Positions 45,301-56,210 of a DNA stretch of 64,000 nt are shown piece after piece. Position 1 is the stretch's first letter. Every line of letters begins with the position of its first letter. Both the position numbers and the translations under genes were made by a program. Source of the DNA: Mortierella sp. BCC40632 (lineage: Eukaryota; Mortierellomycota; Mortierellomycetes; Mortierellales; Mortierellaceae); assembly GCA_011634665.1 (NCBI GenBank), contig WAEK01000019.1:62001-126000 (forward strand). Reading direction: 5' to 3'. Under the pieces are notes generated by a model. It searched no databases. It was given only the letters and a program-made list of their open reading frames with translations, and had not been told where the DNA came from.

Positions 45301-48300
45301 AATATCCATGAGTCCAAGTCGTTGTTGGAACTCGGACACGAGTAGGGTCGAGTCTAGACTGTAGAGGATCGAGGGTAGCATTGCAATTGTTCGCATGATA
45401 CTAGCACTTAATTGACTCTTGGTACATCTTGAAAGAGGCAGAAGAGTTGGCAAGGCAGAGGATTTCTCCAACGGTGAAGGCTGAAGATGATTCCTGAATC
45501 GCCTGGATTGCTCAACCAGAAGAACAGTCTCGTTGGAGTCAAACCTTGCTCGGAACTTGCTTTCAAAGTAGGAGCCGAATGTGTGGGGCTCATGATTTGG
45601 AGGAGGGCGCGACTCGATGTTCAACAATTCCAATGCTGCCCTATCAAGGTTATCATCGGCTGTCGTAGAGCTCGGGCGTACAAACTCCTCTGGTAGAGGA
45701 TCGCTCATAGAACGCTGACCAAGATAATTCTTGACAAAATAATCTCCTTGCAATTCAGTCGGGAACTTGATCGAAACGGTTAGGTCAGCACCATGATTCC
45801 GGGCAGTGTAGTCATCGAGAGGAAGAGGATGGTCTGATGAAAGGGGCGCATCAACCTCACTCCATGATATCGCTTCTCCCCAGATCCATGTTGATCGACT
45901 TGTGTAGTCGGGGATTAGCGGCGCAATCAAGAAAGGAATACTGTCGATTGGGCACTTAAACTCTTTGCGAGAGGTCCTGCTTAGCATAAGCTGCGTAAAT
46001 CTGAGCAGTCGATCTTGTCGGTTCATATCCACTTGTATAGGTCTTGGTAAACTTTCGAGGCGGCCTTCACATCTCGTCCCGTTAATAAAAAGTAAGGTTG
46101 GCGCCACTTCACATGGTATAGGACGCCAGGTAAGCAGGATCATTGGCCGATAGAGATGCTTGTCTTCAAATTCCTCACCATTTTCAGACAGCACATTCAC
46201 AATACATCCATACAGATCTACTGACCCAGATTGCCTGTTCTCAAGATTCCAGAAGGCTGGCCGGTTGACAGGATAAGTTTTGGTCCGAGTCTCGACACGT
46301 TCCAGTAATTGCTCTTCTTCCTTGAATTTCTTGTAGTCTTCCGATACTGTAGGCAAAAGATTATTGTTCAGGGCCCCAAGACTATGCAGCATTTCACAAG
46401 CCTTGAATGCAGCTGACTTTTTTGCCACACTCTTGGTGGTTGCCCAGTCCGACTGAACAAACTGAAATGGAGCTGTAGATGGCAAGGTCAAGTCACAGAC
46501 AAAGGCCGAAGCTCCAGCTGGGATTACGTTGAACTGGGGTCGCACAGAGCTGAATTCGTCCTTTGTTAGAGTGTTGCAGTAATTATTGAGTAATGATACT
46601 GCGGACTCTAGTGTTAAGACGGCACCGGTCTCGGGAACTCGGTAAACAAAGTCGGATGTTTGCCTCTTCGAGGGTCTTGCCTTGTCATCTTCATCGTCAC
46701 CAGACAACTCATTCTGCATAACCCGATCGGGGTCAAGAGAACGACACCATTCGCGCATTGATTTCTCGCCGTACTTGGCCATTCCAAAGGCTCCCTCGTC
46801 CCTACGATTCTCATTTTCTTGCATTACGATAAACCGAGAATCCTGCGCACGAGCACGGCCTCGAGATTGAATGTAGCTAATAGTCGAAGAGACAGGATCG
46901 AATCTAAAAAGTACAATAAATAAAAAGAAGCGATATTGAGTTTCTCTCATTTAGCAGTACCAAGAGCTTTTCATGGGAGGGGAGTATTGATAAGAAATGT
47001 GTTACCTGATGACCACATTGCATGGCTGAATATCTAGACCCTCCTCAGCAACGCTGGTAGCGACAAGAAGGTTATACTCTTTATCACGGAAACCCTGGAT
47101 GATTCTTTTCTGATCTTTGTAGTTCATCCGAAGCATGTCTGCGCTCTCGTTGTCTTCGTTATGGCCCACCAGGACTTGTGCTTGGAAGAGCTCGTCGAGT
47201 CCATTCAGCTCATGGATCAGCAAACAGAGCGCGATTGCGGTCTCGCGACGCTGAACAAAAATTATCCCGCAGAATTCATCTTTCAAGGACGCTCCAGCGA
47301 CCCGCAAAATTTGGATCAGCTTTAGCACCTTAGGAGATAATGTAGTGGTATCTGTAAAAGATGGCGGCCGGAACTGCCATTGACTCACGATATTAACTGC
47401 AATTTTGGACTCTTCTACCACTCTTTTGTCATCGCCATTCAACCGTAGCCCTTTAAGGATCAATATCTTCCACAGCTGGTCCACGCACCATGGGCCGAGA
47501 TGCCCAAGGTTGAATACGACACTCTTAAAAACTGGGGCAAGCTTTGGAATCGTGGAGCAATGGTGCCGCAAGTTCTTTGTCAGAGCAGTTGCTTCATATT
47601 TTGGTGAGGAGGCATACTTCACGACGATTTCCTTTGGTTTCTTGACAAATAAGTTGACTTTTTCCTCATCCGCTGTGAAAATTCGCGCATCCAGCAACGC
47701 CTCAAGTTCGCTATTTTAGATTGATTGCATCATGTAAAGTTACAATGTTGTATAAAATCACACGGACTCCTGCCTAAGGATCCTAAGAAAGGTCCCAAGA
47801 ATTTAAATGATCTAATTGAATATGTCATACCTAGCGGATCGACTCACTTGGGAGCCAAATTCAGAGGAGGGCGAGGCTGTCATCCCGAATATTTTGGGAC
47901 GGTCTGCGATGTTACAGTGATCCCTCTTGTGGTAGAACTCATCCATTATACAATTGAAGGGATGATTCTTTTTTGCATGGTGGCATTCATCAAACACTAA
48001 GAGAGCAATCTTGGATTGGAAGAGGTTACAAACGGTTAGCGATACAATAAGATCCTTGCTCAGTTGCGATAAATAGGCGTATATAATATCAGGCCTTAGG
48101 TTAAACATACTTGCTTCATCTGTACACAGCCATGTCTGAGTAAATCAAGTAAGATCTGGGCAGTCAGGACAACGACATCAACTTGGCTGTAAATCGCAGA
48201 CCAGAGTTCTGTTGAAAACTTCTTTGTTGGCATCTCACCACACAGAGCTTTTACGACCGCATCACAGTTATCTTCGATCACTTTTGCTTGCTGGAAGACC

Positions 48301-48881
48301 AGCGGGACATTGTTGACCACAAAGAATGATATCTTGCGCTAATGAAGGGAAAGTCCACACATAACGGTATATAAGTATGGGTATCCAGTCCTGAGCAACC
48401 ACGTGCTGATTGAGCACAGTGTTCAGAAGAAAATTACCATCTCTGGCGGTCTCTTGGCATTACGTTCCCGCCTAAGCATCTCCTTGATCAACAGGACTGA
48501 TACTAAGGTTTTTCCACTCCCTGTATCCATGACCGCGATGACATTGCCCTCCTGAGCTCTTTCAAAAAGTTCCCTTTGATACTCTCTTGCGATCAAAGAC
48601 GGATCGGCCTCCTTCTGGATATCCACTGGCTTGGGGGTCGTGTCATTTTCGCTGCTACTCGAACTAGCACAAGAGCTGTTACTATTACTGTTGCCACTCG
48701 AACCCTCAGCCGGATGGGTGCCGTCCTGATCAACATTTGATGGGGGACTTGACGCGCTTTTATCAGAAGCGGGTTTAAATCCACGGGTTGTCAGAAGCCG
48801 CAGGTCCTCAAACGTGGCCATAGAAAACGATGATGAAGCCGGGAGCGGCTTCTCGAAGAAGTCGAGGTCCTCTTTGTTCAT
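42346..48881 (-). CDS. DCL: Dicer ribonuclease
   Basis: 2037 aa in five exons: 48881-48438, 48338-48111, 48009-47831, 47710-47006, 46903-42346. It cuts long double-stranded RNA into small RNAs for silencing. Domains: DExD/H helicase with motif I MDTGSGKT (118-125) and motif II DECH (231-234); helicase C with SVAEEGLDIQP and QSRGRAR (531-537); Dicer dimerisation region at about 590-690; RNase IIIa with ERLELLGDSFLKF near 1074 and ADVVEAILGA near 1167; RNase IIIb with QRLEFLGDAVLDF near 1303 and GDLVESSLGAI near 1404; a dsRNA-binding-like region at about 1450-1550. The acidic catalytic residues of both RNase III domains are present. I could not make out a clear PAZ signature in the 700-1050 linker. 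The last 480 residues are a disordered tail with repeats, which Dicers do not usually have. Divergent from the phenylalanine hydroxylase gene. Confidence 0.93.
42610..42940 (-). repeat. Minisatellite coding the Dicer tail repeats
   Basis: Degenerate 12-18-base units inside the last Dicer exon. On the plus strand they read as variants of gttcctgtcagtattcctgt and of cgcacttctgtt (near-perfect tandem at 42740-42785). They encode Val/Gly/Pro/Thr-rich peptides such as VGAPVGAPVGVFVG and TEVRTEVRTEVRTEA at about residues 1840-1950. Confidence 0.85.
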
Positions 48882-49519
48882 TGTGAGTTTTTGTTGAAGA
48901 GAATGTAGTAGAGATAAAGGAGAAGCGAACCCAAGGGCCGAGCCAGAAGAGTGTCTTCAATTACAGGCAGGGCTTGGATTAGCAATGTTTCCTTGCTCTG
49001 CAAGGAGTGATTAATGGAAGGTCATTCCTTGCTGAAGAGAAAGAAGTGAAAGTGGGAGCAATATTAAAGACAAGAGAGCGAGTGAGAAGATACGAAGGAG
49101 AGGCAGTGAAACGAGAAAGAAGCATGCAAGGAATGGGCAGGAACAGATTTGAAATGTGATTCTAGGACCTCAATGACAAGCGTCGTCAAGAGTTGGACTG
49201 TGTTTTTCGCGTGTCCCATCCATGGGCTTGTGCACGGCCCAGACTAGAGCAAGGGAGCCAGGTGACACGCTGTCCGTGGGAAGCATTTAATGCGGTTTTG
49301 CTCCTTTCTTGTCCTTCTCCATGCCCGCATACTTGTACTCTCTGCCCTACTCGCATTCTCGCCTAACAACATAACTCACCTATCAATCAAGCTCGCCTTC
49401 CTAGCGTACTTGCCTCGCAAGCACACTCTCCTATCCAGCGTACTCGACCTTCTCGCCCTTTCAAAAAGACCTCACACCAAACACCAAGGGTTGCCTCGCC
49501 TCACTTTCATCTCCCAACC
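48882..49519. promoter_or_regulatory. Divergent promoter region, Dicer and PAH
   Basis: 640 bp between two divergent start codons, so promoters of both genes must lie here. A CT-rich, probably transcribed leader precedes the PAH ATG (49290-49519). I see no certain TATA box. Confidence 0.4.
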
Positions 49520-51210
49520 ATGGCGTCAACTCCAGGACACTTGCACAAGTGCACCGACACAATCGTAAACCCTGTCAAGACCACTGTCCACTTTACAGTG
49601 GCCGACAAGGTTGGCGCCCTTGATGAGTGCCTTGGCGCTATCAAGGCCATGAATATCTCGCTCACTCGCATTGAATCGTAAGTTTTGTCTGTTATCCTTC
49701 TTCTACTACTTGACTATGACAAGTCTCGGTAGCTGTTGACACGAAAATGACTTTGCCTCATACTCTGTCTAGTCGTCCGAGCAAGACACCTGAGTGGGAC
49801 TATGAGTTTTTTGTCGACTTTGATGCTGTGAGCGTCGACCAGGTGGCAGACGTGGCCAAGACGCTGGAGAAACTTGCCAAGCAGGTTCATGTCGTCGGCA
49901 CAGGAGGAATCCCTGCTTCACAAGTCACTGGTAAAGGCGCTCACTCCAGAATAGGAGAGCAAGCTCTTTTCCTTTTCCTTTCTTGTCCTCTCTGTCTCAC
50001 CCCCTCCACCCACCCTACCCCCTTTTCGAGTGTTTGCAGGCATATACTAACTGATATACCGTGGACTGTGACTAGGCCTGAAATCGGATACAACCCCCTG
50101 GTTTCCACGCAAGAAGGTGGACCTTGACACTTTTGCAGACAAGGTCCTTGAGATGGGTGAGGAGTTGGATGCTGATCACCCCGGTGCTAAGGATGCTGTC
50201 TACCGTGCCCGGCGCGCCGAAATCACAAAGATTGCAAAGACCTATAGAACGTATGTATTCCTCTCCGTTTTGTTATTTGTGAAGGACTAGAAGACGCTTT
50301 GGCCTTTTAATGAGGCGACACAGCTCGCTCACCAGGTGTTTGGTTATTGTCCAACAACAGTGGTCAGACAATCCCAATTGTTAACTACACACAGGTCGAA
50401 CTTGACACCTGGACAACGGTGTTCAACAAGTTGATTACCATGTTTCCTACGCATGCTTGCCGCGAACACCAGTATGTCTTCCCACTTCTCATTCAAAACT
50501 GTGGCTATCAGCCGGGCAAGATCCCACAGCTCGAGACTGTGTCCAGGTTTCTCAAGGATTGCACCGGATTTACGCTGCGACCTGTCATGGGACTCTTGAC
50601 CAGTCGCGACTTTTTGAATGGACTCGCCTTCCGAGTCTTCCACTCGACGCAATATATCCGTCATCACTCCAAGCCTCTTTACACTCCTGAGCCCGACGTC
50701 TGTCACGAGTTGTTGGGGCATGTTCCCCTCTTTGCCGATCCCGACTTTGCCGACTTTTCACAGGAGATCGGACTAGCTTCGCTCGGCGCAAGTGACGAGG
50801 ATATCGAGCGCCTAGCGACCATTTACTGGTTCACGGTCGAGTTTGGCATTTGTCGACAGGATAATGAGCTGCGCGCCTACGGTGCCGGACTCCTCTCTTC
50901 CTTTGGTGAGCTCGAGTATTGTCTCAGCGAAAAGCCCGAAGTCCGGCCATTTGAGCCTGCCAAGGTAGCGCAGCAAAAGTATCCTATTACTGAGTACCAG
51001 CCCGTGTACTTTGTTGCCGAGTCGTTCAAAGATGCACAAATGAAAGTGCGTGAATTCGCCAACACATGTTCAAGGCCCTTCACGGTCCGATACAATGCCT
51101 ATACTGAGAGCATTGAAATTTTGGATTCCAAGGATAAGGTGGTTCGATATGCCCAGAACATCAAGCAAGATATGCTTACCCTTGTTGATGCGCTTGAAAA
51201 GCTACAGTAA
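49520..51210 (+). CDS. PAH: Phenylalanine-4-hydroxylase
   Basis: 446 aa in four exons: 49520-49677, 49773-49930, 50076-50250, 50361-51210. Converts L-phenylalanine to L-tyrosine with O2 and tetrahydrobiopterin, the first step of phenylalanine breakdown. An N-terminal ACT regulatory domain ([20 protein letters not shown]) is followed by the catalytic domain, starting near [20 protein letters not shown]. Iron ligands are His279 and His284 ([20 protein letters not shown]) and Glu324 ([10 protein letters not shown]), matching human His285, His290 and Glu330. The pterin-binding region [20 protein letters not shown] and a C-terminal helix for tetramer formation ([14 protein letters not shown]) are present. 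The length equals that of animal enzymes. The enzyme is known from Mortierella and is rare in Dikarya, which helps place the organism. Confidence 0.95.
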
Positions 51211-51488
51211 GGATGGGTGAGTGTGACCACGCGCTCTTCTGGTTCTGGCTATAAGAGACTCCCGCCTTCGGCCCCATCAAGGAAATCCATTATTGTTATG
51301 TCAGCAATAAAGTACTGTTTATTTATCTACCTGGACTTTAGTTGGATTATCCCTTAAACCATTAGCCAGGCAAAAACGCCATTTAACTTCCAGCCTTTTC
51401 TCGAAAGTCTTTTAAGCTACAACCCCCCTTCTCTATGGCTAATAATTAGGTAATTCATTCAAGCTTGGCTGTCCTGGTTGAAGAATGA
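51211..51488. other. PAH 3' flank
   Basis: AATAAA at about 51306-51311, some 100 bp after the PAH stop, could serve as its polyadenylation signal. Nothing else is seen. Confidence 0.4.
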
Positions 51489-52697
51489 GTGTGGCCTGAG
51501 GACCTCTGCTTTCATGATCGACCGTGCTATAAGCGAATCCGAAGCCATCTATTGCGATCTCCACGTCGCTCAGCTGTGGGAGAGGCACCTGAGACAGAAA
51601 TGTTCGGTATGAGGCTTTCTGAAGCTTCTCATTCTTGTGCTTTCCAACAGCAGGACTGTTCAGCAAATCTTTTTATCCTGCTAGGTTCAAGAGAGCCGAA
51701 AAATGAGAGCCCTGCTGAACACGGTCCACAAGGCTTCCACTGCCGCGAAACAACAACGCCTCTGGGCGTCATTCAAGGAAAGATTTCCAATCTAATTGCT
51801 TACATCGAGAAGAAATGGCCCAAGGAGCAGCTTGAACGCTGGGCTGTCTTTCATAGAGTGGTATGATAATCCCTCAGGTATGAGCGATGAATCAAGTACA
51901 GTAAGTTGATTTTAGACACTGATCTTGATGCAAACGCACCCTGCCTTTAACTAGGAGGGCCAAGAAGTAACTACCAACAGCTGGGTTGAATCTTGGCATA
52001 AGACTCTCAAGCAAAAATATTTAGGTCATAAGCGTCAGGTACGGGCTGATTATATTCTATTCTTACTGCAAGACGCAGTTGAGGATTTTCACATCGAATT
52101 CTTCAAGATCAAGAACGGACTACAGCCTCCTCCGCTATCCAAAGAGGATAAGCTGAGAAAGAAGAGAGCGAAGGCAATTCCTTTGGAACGTGCACTTCAA
52201 ATGGTCACACCATTAGTAAGTGAGAAAAAGGTACGTTGTCTACCTCAAGTTGTTGGTGCAAAGACCTGATTTTTGAAGACAATACATTAATAGCTCTTTA
52301 TACAGTGCATCGTCCAGTCATTTGAATTCCCTACCGTGCATTACACTGTCTCCATCAAGCCTACAGATGGGTCGAGTATGATTGAGCCAGATGGATAAGC
52401 CATCCAGTCGTGCACTTGCCCCGATAGTCAGAGGCGCTGTAGGCCCCATACAAGCATGTCTATCTTCTCGATCGGCTGTACGCTTATTTGCAGGTTGACT
52501 ACTGTCTCCACTCCAAGCAGGCAGACAATAGCCAAGTCGACACTCAAGAGCCCGTAGTATCAGACTTCCCTAACTGGGTTCCTCTTCCTGTTCGGCACCT
52601 TCTACATGCAGAACGCGAGGAAGCGAGGCATAGACTGAATCAACAAAGAGAAAAAGCATTCGCTGACTGTGAGACGGAGGCGCTCGTTCTTTGGTAA
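51489..52697 (+). pseudogene. SWIM/MULE-type transposase remnant
   Basis: The 3' part of a transposase-like protein with a SWIM zinc finger, in pieces. Blocks in order: GKISNLIAYIEKKWPKEQLE and ERWAVFHRV near 51780-51860, then TTNSWVESWHKTLKQKYLGH and RADYILFLLQDAVEDFHIEF (51970-52110), the block typical of MULE-derived proteins. After an intron (GTACGT...TACAG, about 52231-52305) come CIVQSFEFPTVHYTVSIKP, an in-frame TAA at 52396-52398, the SWIM start CTCPDSQRRCRP, a frameshift, and then YKHVYLLDRLYAYLQVDY. The CxC...CxH finger is therefore split. The N-terminal DDE catalytic part is not found. A dead element copy or a decayed domesticated gene. Confidence 0.6.
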
Positions 52698-53528
52698 CGG
52701 CTAGGGATGTCTCTCGCCAACAGACAAAAAGTTTGCAGCTTAGAGTACTACCAGCAACTTGTAGCCAGCATGAGGACTTTAGTTCACGATTCTCAAGGCC
52801 TTCACACCTCAACGGGAGCCAGTAATAAAATCGACTAGATAGCGAGGTCCTGGGCTTAACACCCACAGACCGATGTTTTTTCATCGGCTATTACAGTCCT
52901 GGACGGACTTTAAGCCCTGCCCGGTTCCTCCTTCCAAAAATGAGGCCACGAGTCAACCCTCAATTTTCAGGTCCTCGCCCTCAAGTCCAACTTGCCATCG
53001 TAAAGTCAGAGGACAACTTACCCTCATACAGGCTTGATCCCCAGCACCCATCCACTGCTGTGACACCCCACCCTTGCAAAAAGGTTGACTAGAGCTCCAA
53101 AAATGGCAATAGTGCGACCGATCTGCTGCTTCCCGAAGACCGTGCTGATGTCATCCGCGCCCTCCTGTGCTTTGCTGTCTTGTCGGCAAGGCGACGGAAG
53201 TCATCCTATCCTGAATCCGACTTTGCCGCGTTGAAGTAGAAGCCACATTGGAGACAGGGGAAATCAATCATTGACCGAGTCAAGGACAAACATTTGAGTT
53301 GCAGAATGTTACAGCTGCACAAAAGTGTCATAGCTTGACCTGGCGCCGAAAACGGCAAGTTCTGCGCTCACATAGTACTCAATAGAGGAAAAGGATGAAC
53401 ATGGGTGAGGCTTGTAAAACTCAAGGCAGTTCTCCTCAAACAACCTCCATCTCTTTCACAACTTCTGTTCTGTCCATCGTTTCGACATCTCTTTGAGGTA
53501 ATAATCTGTTGGGAGTTGTGATGCTTTT
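52698..53528. other. Spacer
   Basis: No gene is recognised; sequence lies between the transposase remnant and the satellite array. Confidence 0.4.
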
Positions 53529-53940
53529 CTTTCTTTCTCTATTTTCATTCCCACCTTGCATCAAACAATAGATACGTCTAGCCCATTCCCTCTCGCAAGA
53601 GAGTGCAGTTTCGACTCGTGAAGGGATTGATGCAATGGTGTTTGCTTTTCTCTCTCTGTTTTCATCCCCACCTTGCATCAAACAATAGATACGTCTAGCC
53701 CATTCCCTCTCGCAAGAGAGTGCAGTTTCGACTCGTGAAGGGATTGATGCAATGGTGTTTGCTTTTTCTCTCTCTGTTTTCATCCCCACCTTGCATCAAA
53801 CAATAGATACGTCCAGCCCATTCCTCTCGCAAGAGAGTGCAGTTTCGACTCGTGAAGGGATTGATGCAATGGTGTTTGCTTTTCTCTCTCTGTTTTCATC
53901 CCCACCTTGCATCAAACAATAGATACGTCTAGCCCATTCA
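53529..53940. repeat. 117-bp tandem satellite, about 3.5 units
   Basis: Units repeat every 117 bases: tgcaatggtg recurs at 53631, 53748 and 53865. They differ by only a few substitutions and one-base indels; the last unit breaks off after tagcccattc. Each full unit has an outer perfect inverted repeat, ttgcatcaa...ttgatgcaa (for example 53673-53681 with 53744-53752), enclosing a small perfect hairpin CTCTCGCAAGAGAG (53707-53720) with a GCAA loop. 117 bases equal 39 codons, so the minus strand stays open through two units, but a base indel in the third breaks the frame. Confidence 0.92.
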
Positions 53941-54128
53941 TAAGCCCCTCCATGACCTTCAAGGATCATTTGGTTGACAAACTCAAATGTTCAGCCCCTC
54001 GCCCAGCCTTTGTTGTGGTCCAGCCTTCATTGTTTGCTGTGGCAAACTCGCTTCTGTAGTTGACGAAAACCTCTTTGTATATAGCTACGCCTCAACCTTC
54101 AATGCTAACCTTGCATTGATGCAGCATC

Positions 54129-56053
54129 ATGTCTGTACCTATGCTTATGAAAGGTCAGCGGCTCGCCTTAGAGGAATTTAAATCATTCAGCCCTGACGAC
54201 TTGAGCCCGGTAGCCTTTCTCCAATGGATGGAAGGCACGTTTAAAGATAAGGAGAAGCTTCATCTGGCTTATGTATCACTCTATTGTCAAGCCAAAAAGT
54301 CGCCTGTTGCTGAGACAAGAAATGATGGAAAGGAGATGGAGCGACTGTGGAAGAACAGAGGCACAAGCCTGGACGATTACTGGGCAGCTAAAAACCTGAA
54401 GAAATTACGAGTATGTTCCTTACCCGTTCTGCATGTCCAAAGATGTTTTTCAACTTTCAAGTTTTACTCATGCTATTTTGTTCCAGTCTAAGAATGTGAT
54501 TTCAGCAGCGAGGAATTCTTCTGTATTGCAAATTGCTGTTGGCGAGCAGCAGCTCAAGGATGCACTTCATGAACTCCAGGGCTCACAGGAGCAACAGTCT
54601 CAAGAGCAGCCTTCAGCACATATACAGGAACAGGAACAGGAGCAGGAACAGGAAACATCAACAGTTGTGCTCCTTGAGAATGAGCTCGACTCAGATCCCT
54701 TAGATTCTGATTTCCGGCCTTCGAGGAGCACCAGTGCAAGAACTTCGCTTTCCACAGCCGACTTCCGCTATCGCAATAGTCTCACCGGCCCTGGGGAAAC
54801 GTCGTGTAGGCTAAAAATGAAGCCCAAGTTTGTCATTGGCGGCCTAGACATATCGAAACAACTGATGGCTGCAAGAAGTGAGATGGTCAAGCAACAGTGC
54901 ACTCTCAAATCGGCTGCAGATCTACTCTCTCTCAACTTTATTTTCACCAAGACTTTTCTCGAGGACCACCTGCCACAAAAAACTGCAATCTCTCTTAGCC
55001 AACAGCTAGTCGCAAACCCAAGGAGAGAAAACGTTGACCTACTCATATCCTGCTGCCTCAACGTGGGATTAGCCGACTACCAGCAAGGGAGAGCATTTAT
55101 CAAGGAGAGAGTAGCACGGCAAGATAATATTGCTGGCGATATCATTTCGGCCTATGCATCTTCAGGAGTCCTGCGTGATAGAGCTTCAAAACTTTCTATC
55201 AACGAAAATACCTACATTGAACAGTCAGTGAAGCCTCTCGTTACTGGTACTTTTGTGCAGCTCGACTTTCAGGAACACTGGCATGTAATTTGATGCTTGA
55301 TCGAGATGTAATCCCTGATCACTATTAGCTTGAGTATCTCACAGAACCTTCATTTGTATTCGAAGGACCACCGACCCGTTCCCGATGCCGACAGGTTACG
55401 AAGAGCGACTCTATCCCGATTTCTTTGCCGAAAAAGATGGCCTTCCTTTTGCTGTGCTTGAAGTTAAATCTCCAGATGCTGACCCGGAAGATTGTGAAGT
55501 AGATGTCAGAAAAGTGTTCCATCTCATGAAGTTGAGTCTTAACCATCTACTTGATGCCGGCGTGAAGGACCCTGTCATTCTAGGGATGCTTGTTCAAGGT
55601 ATGCTATGACACTTCCAAGATCCTGAAGTTCTTCATTTCAGCTAGATATCATGCTCATATCTCCACTTCTAATCATTTTTTTTTTACTCTAGATCGACGG
55701 TGTGAGGTGTTTTCATTAGACATTTCCTACGAGGCAATTTATATACCGAAAACCCTAGGAGCTTTCGAAATCCCTGAGAACAAGCTCCAGCTACCCTTGC
55801 TGCTTCATGCACTGGGACCCCTGACAACTGCCAGGGTATGCTGGGAAAAGTTTTTTTTTTTTTTTTGGGAATTGTTTTATTAAAATCTCTTTGGTCCGAT
55901 TTCGTTGTTTAGGAGATAGCCTCCGACACTCTTGCCAAGATTATTGGCCGTCCTCGTCGAGTCCAAACGAAGAATAGCTTGTTGACACGTCCGTCATTCT
56001 ATCTGCACGGTACCAATATCCCTGCTCCGTTAAATCCAGCTGTAGTACTCTAA
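54129..56053 (+). CDS. PD-(D/E)XK nuclease-like protein, frameshifted
   Basis: Five exons: 54129-54410, 54487-55284, about 55329-55598, 55693-55835, 55913-56053. The N-terminus is helical (ALEEFKSFSPDDLSPVAFLQ), then a Gln/Glu repeat (EQEQEQEQE near 155) and a helical middle region. The C-terminal half has the order of an uncharacterised family found in Mucoromycota-type fungi, with a restriction-endonuclease core: RLYPDFFAEKDG (candidate Asp), then PFAVLEVKSPD, the E-x-K element, VILGMLVQ, CEVFSLDISYEAIYIPKTLG and RPSFYLHG. In exon 3 the reading LEYLTEPSFVFEGPP must shift by one base near 55370-55384 to reach this core, so the gene is broken or the read has an error there. Function unknown; a nuclease-fold role is inferred. 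Confidence 0.6.
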
Positions 56054-56210
56054 GATTGGCAAGTCTTATGGTGCTTTGACTCATACAGGATACCGCACCA
56101 ATCCTACATAATAAAATTGTGGGAACAGATGAAAAGCTAAGATTCGATTAAGGGAGTGGTGGTAATTTCTCTTCAAAAGACGTATTACCTCCACGGCCCT
56201 TTGCTGTGTC

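Noticed and set aside
53436..53789. Minus-strand 117-aa open frame with 39-aa repeats
   Set aside because: It exists because the satellite unit is a multiple of three; the frame breaks in the third unit and there is no recognisable domain.
53529..53940. CRISPR-like array
   Set aside because: The units are contiguous 117-bp copies without unique spacers, and the host is a eukaryote.
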